Origin: Prorocentrum cordatum
Lineage: Eukaryota; Sar; Dinophyceae; Prorocentrales; Prorocentraceae
NCBI GenBank assembly: GCA_963575745.1
Contig: CAUYUJ010020669.1
Coordinates: 110,667 to 148,166 of the forward strand
Reading direction: 5' to 3'
Length of the DNA stretch: 37,500 bases
The position numbers were made by a program, and so were the translations under genes. Positions 37,039-37,500 of this stretch are shown here, piece by piece (the first letter of the stretch is position 1; each line of letters opens with the position of its first letter). The notes beneath the pieces were generated by a model that saw only the letters and a program-made list of their open reading frames with translations, did not search any database and was not told the DNA's origin.

Positions 37039-37500
37039 GAAGCCTATCCACCTGCGAACTCTGCTGGTCCTGCCCCTCGGCGCTCCTCCGCGGGATTCGG
37101 GCCAGCTGGTCGAAGCGGCGAGGGCGGGCCCTCCGGGCCCCAGCGTCGGGGGGGGTTGCGGCCCCAGCTCCGCCCTCACAGGGGTGCGACGCCCCCCCCC
37201 CCCTGCGAGGGGACCTGGAAGCCCTCCTGGTGCCCACGAACTCCGGCGCGAGGGCGCGCTGCGTTTCGCGGTCCTGGCAGCGCTGGCCTTGGAGTTTGCC
37301 CTGGCCGAACACCTCGGCAGAAGCCTCCAGGCGGCCAGGCTCCACCAAATTGGGGTCGTTGTGTGAACCGTGAACCCCGCACGCGTGCGCAAAAACTGCC
37401 AGACCCTGCATGTGCGACCGTAGCCTGCGAGCGCAGCACCATATCTGCGAGCACGGGCAATGAGCCTGTCAACGCAACGCCACGCTAGGCCGCGAACGGT
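37039..37500. other. Gene-free GC-rich interval at the window end
   Basis: Open frames on both strands but no recognised motif or repeat beyond a poly-C run near 37190. Confidence 0.4.

Overview
This is eukaryotic nuclear DNA with no compact gene order, and it most likely comes from a dinoflagellate. I infer this from plant/dinoflagellate-type (TTTAGGG)n telomere-like patches, GC-rich sequence with very long CTC/GAG microsatellites, and LINE-like retrotransposons whose ORF1 carries the W-x-C-x-C...NW...C zinc motif common in dinoflagellate retroelements. I recognise no host housekeeping gene, rRNA, tRNA or CRISPR array. The species cannot be named from the sequence alone.

Layout. (1) 1-6.4 kb, minus strand: the best-preserved unit, a LINE-like retrotransposon. 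ORF1 (5158-6399) has a zinc finger and a coiled coil. ORF2 (5132 to beyond base 1) stays open to the window edge and carries, in order, an apurinic-type endonuclease, a reverse transcriptase (YIDD), a zinc knuckle, RNase H and a C-terminal zinc-ribbon-like segment. (2) 6.7-11.3 kb: very long pyrimidine/purine tracts. Between them lie a hairpin and a 151-bp TIR element (MITE-like) nested inside a larger inverted repeat. (3) 11.6-17.4 kb: a degenerate ~83-bp repeat, then decayed minus-strand retroelement pieces (a zinc-finger ORF split by a stop, and frameshifted reverse transcriptase next to telomeric repeats). (4) 17.4-20.1 kb: tandem duplications, interstitial telomere arrays around a perfect hairpin, and a second MITE-like copy with perfect 8-bp target duplications. 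(5) 20.4-24.4 kb: microsatellites, a foldback element with a CATCGGCGATG-type core, and several short tandem arrays. (6) 24.46-26.06 kb: a ~90-bp satellite of about 17 units. (7) 26.1-28.6 kb: a cluster of MITE-like and foldback elements, almost end to end. (8) 29.5-37 kb: a minus-strand LINE 3' remnant, then a plus-strand decayed LINE (ORF1 pieces 30.36-31.5, endonuclease start 32.85-33.08, frameshifted reverse transcriptase 35.5-36.6) interrupted by microsatellites and duplications.

Overall this is a repeat graveyard with one apparently intact autonomous LINE (its 3' end lies outside the window). The most novel items are the 8-bp-TSD MITE-like family (three bounded copies and a fragment), the run of unrelated foldback elements, and the zinc-ribbon-like tail seen both on the intact ORF2 and on a detached remnant at 29.5 kb.
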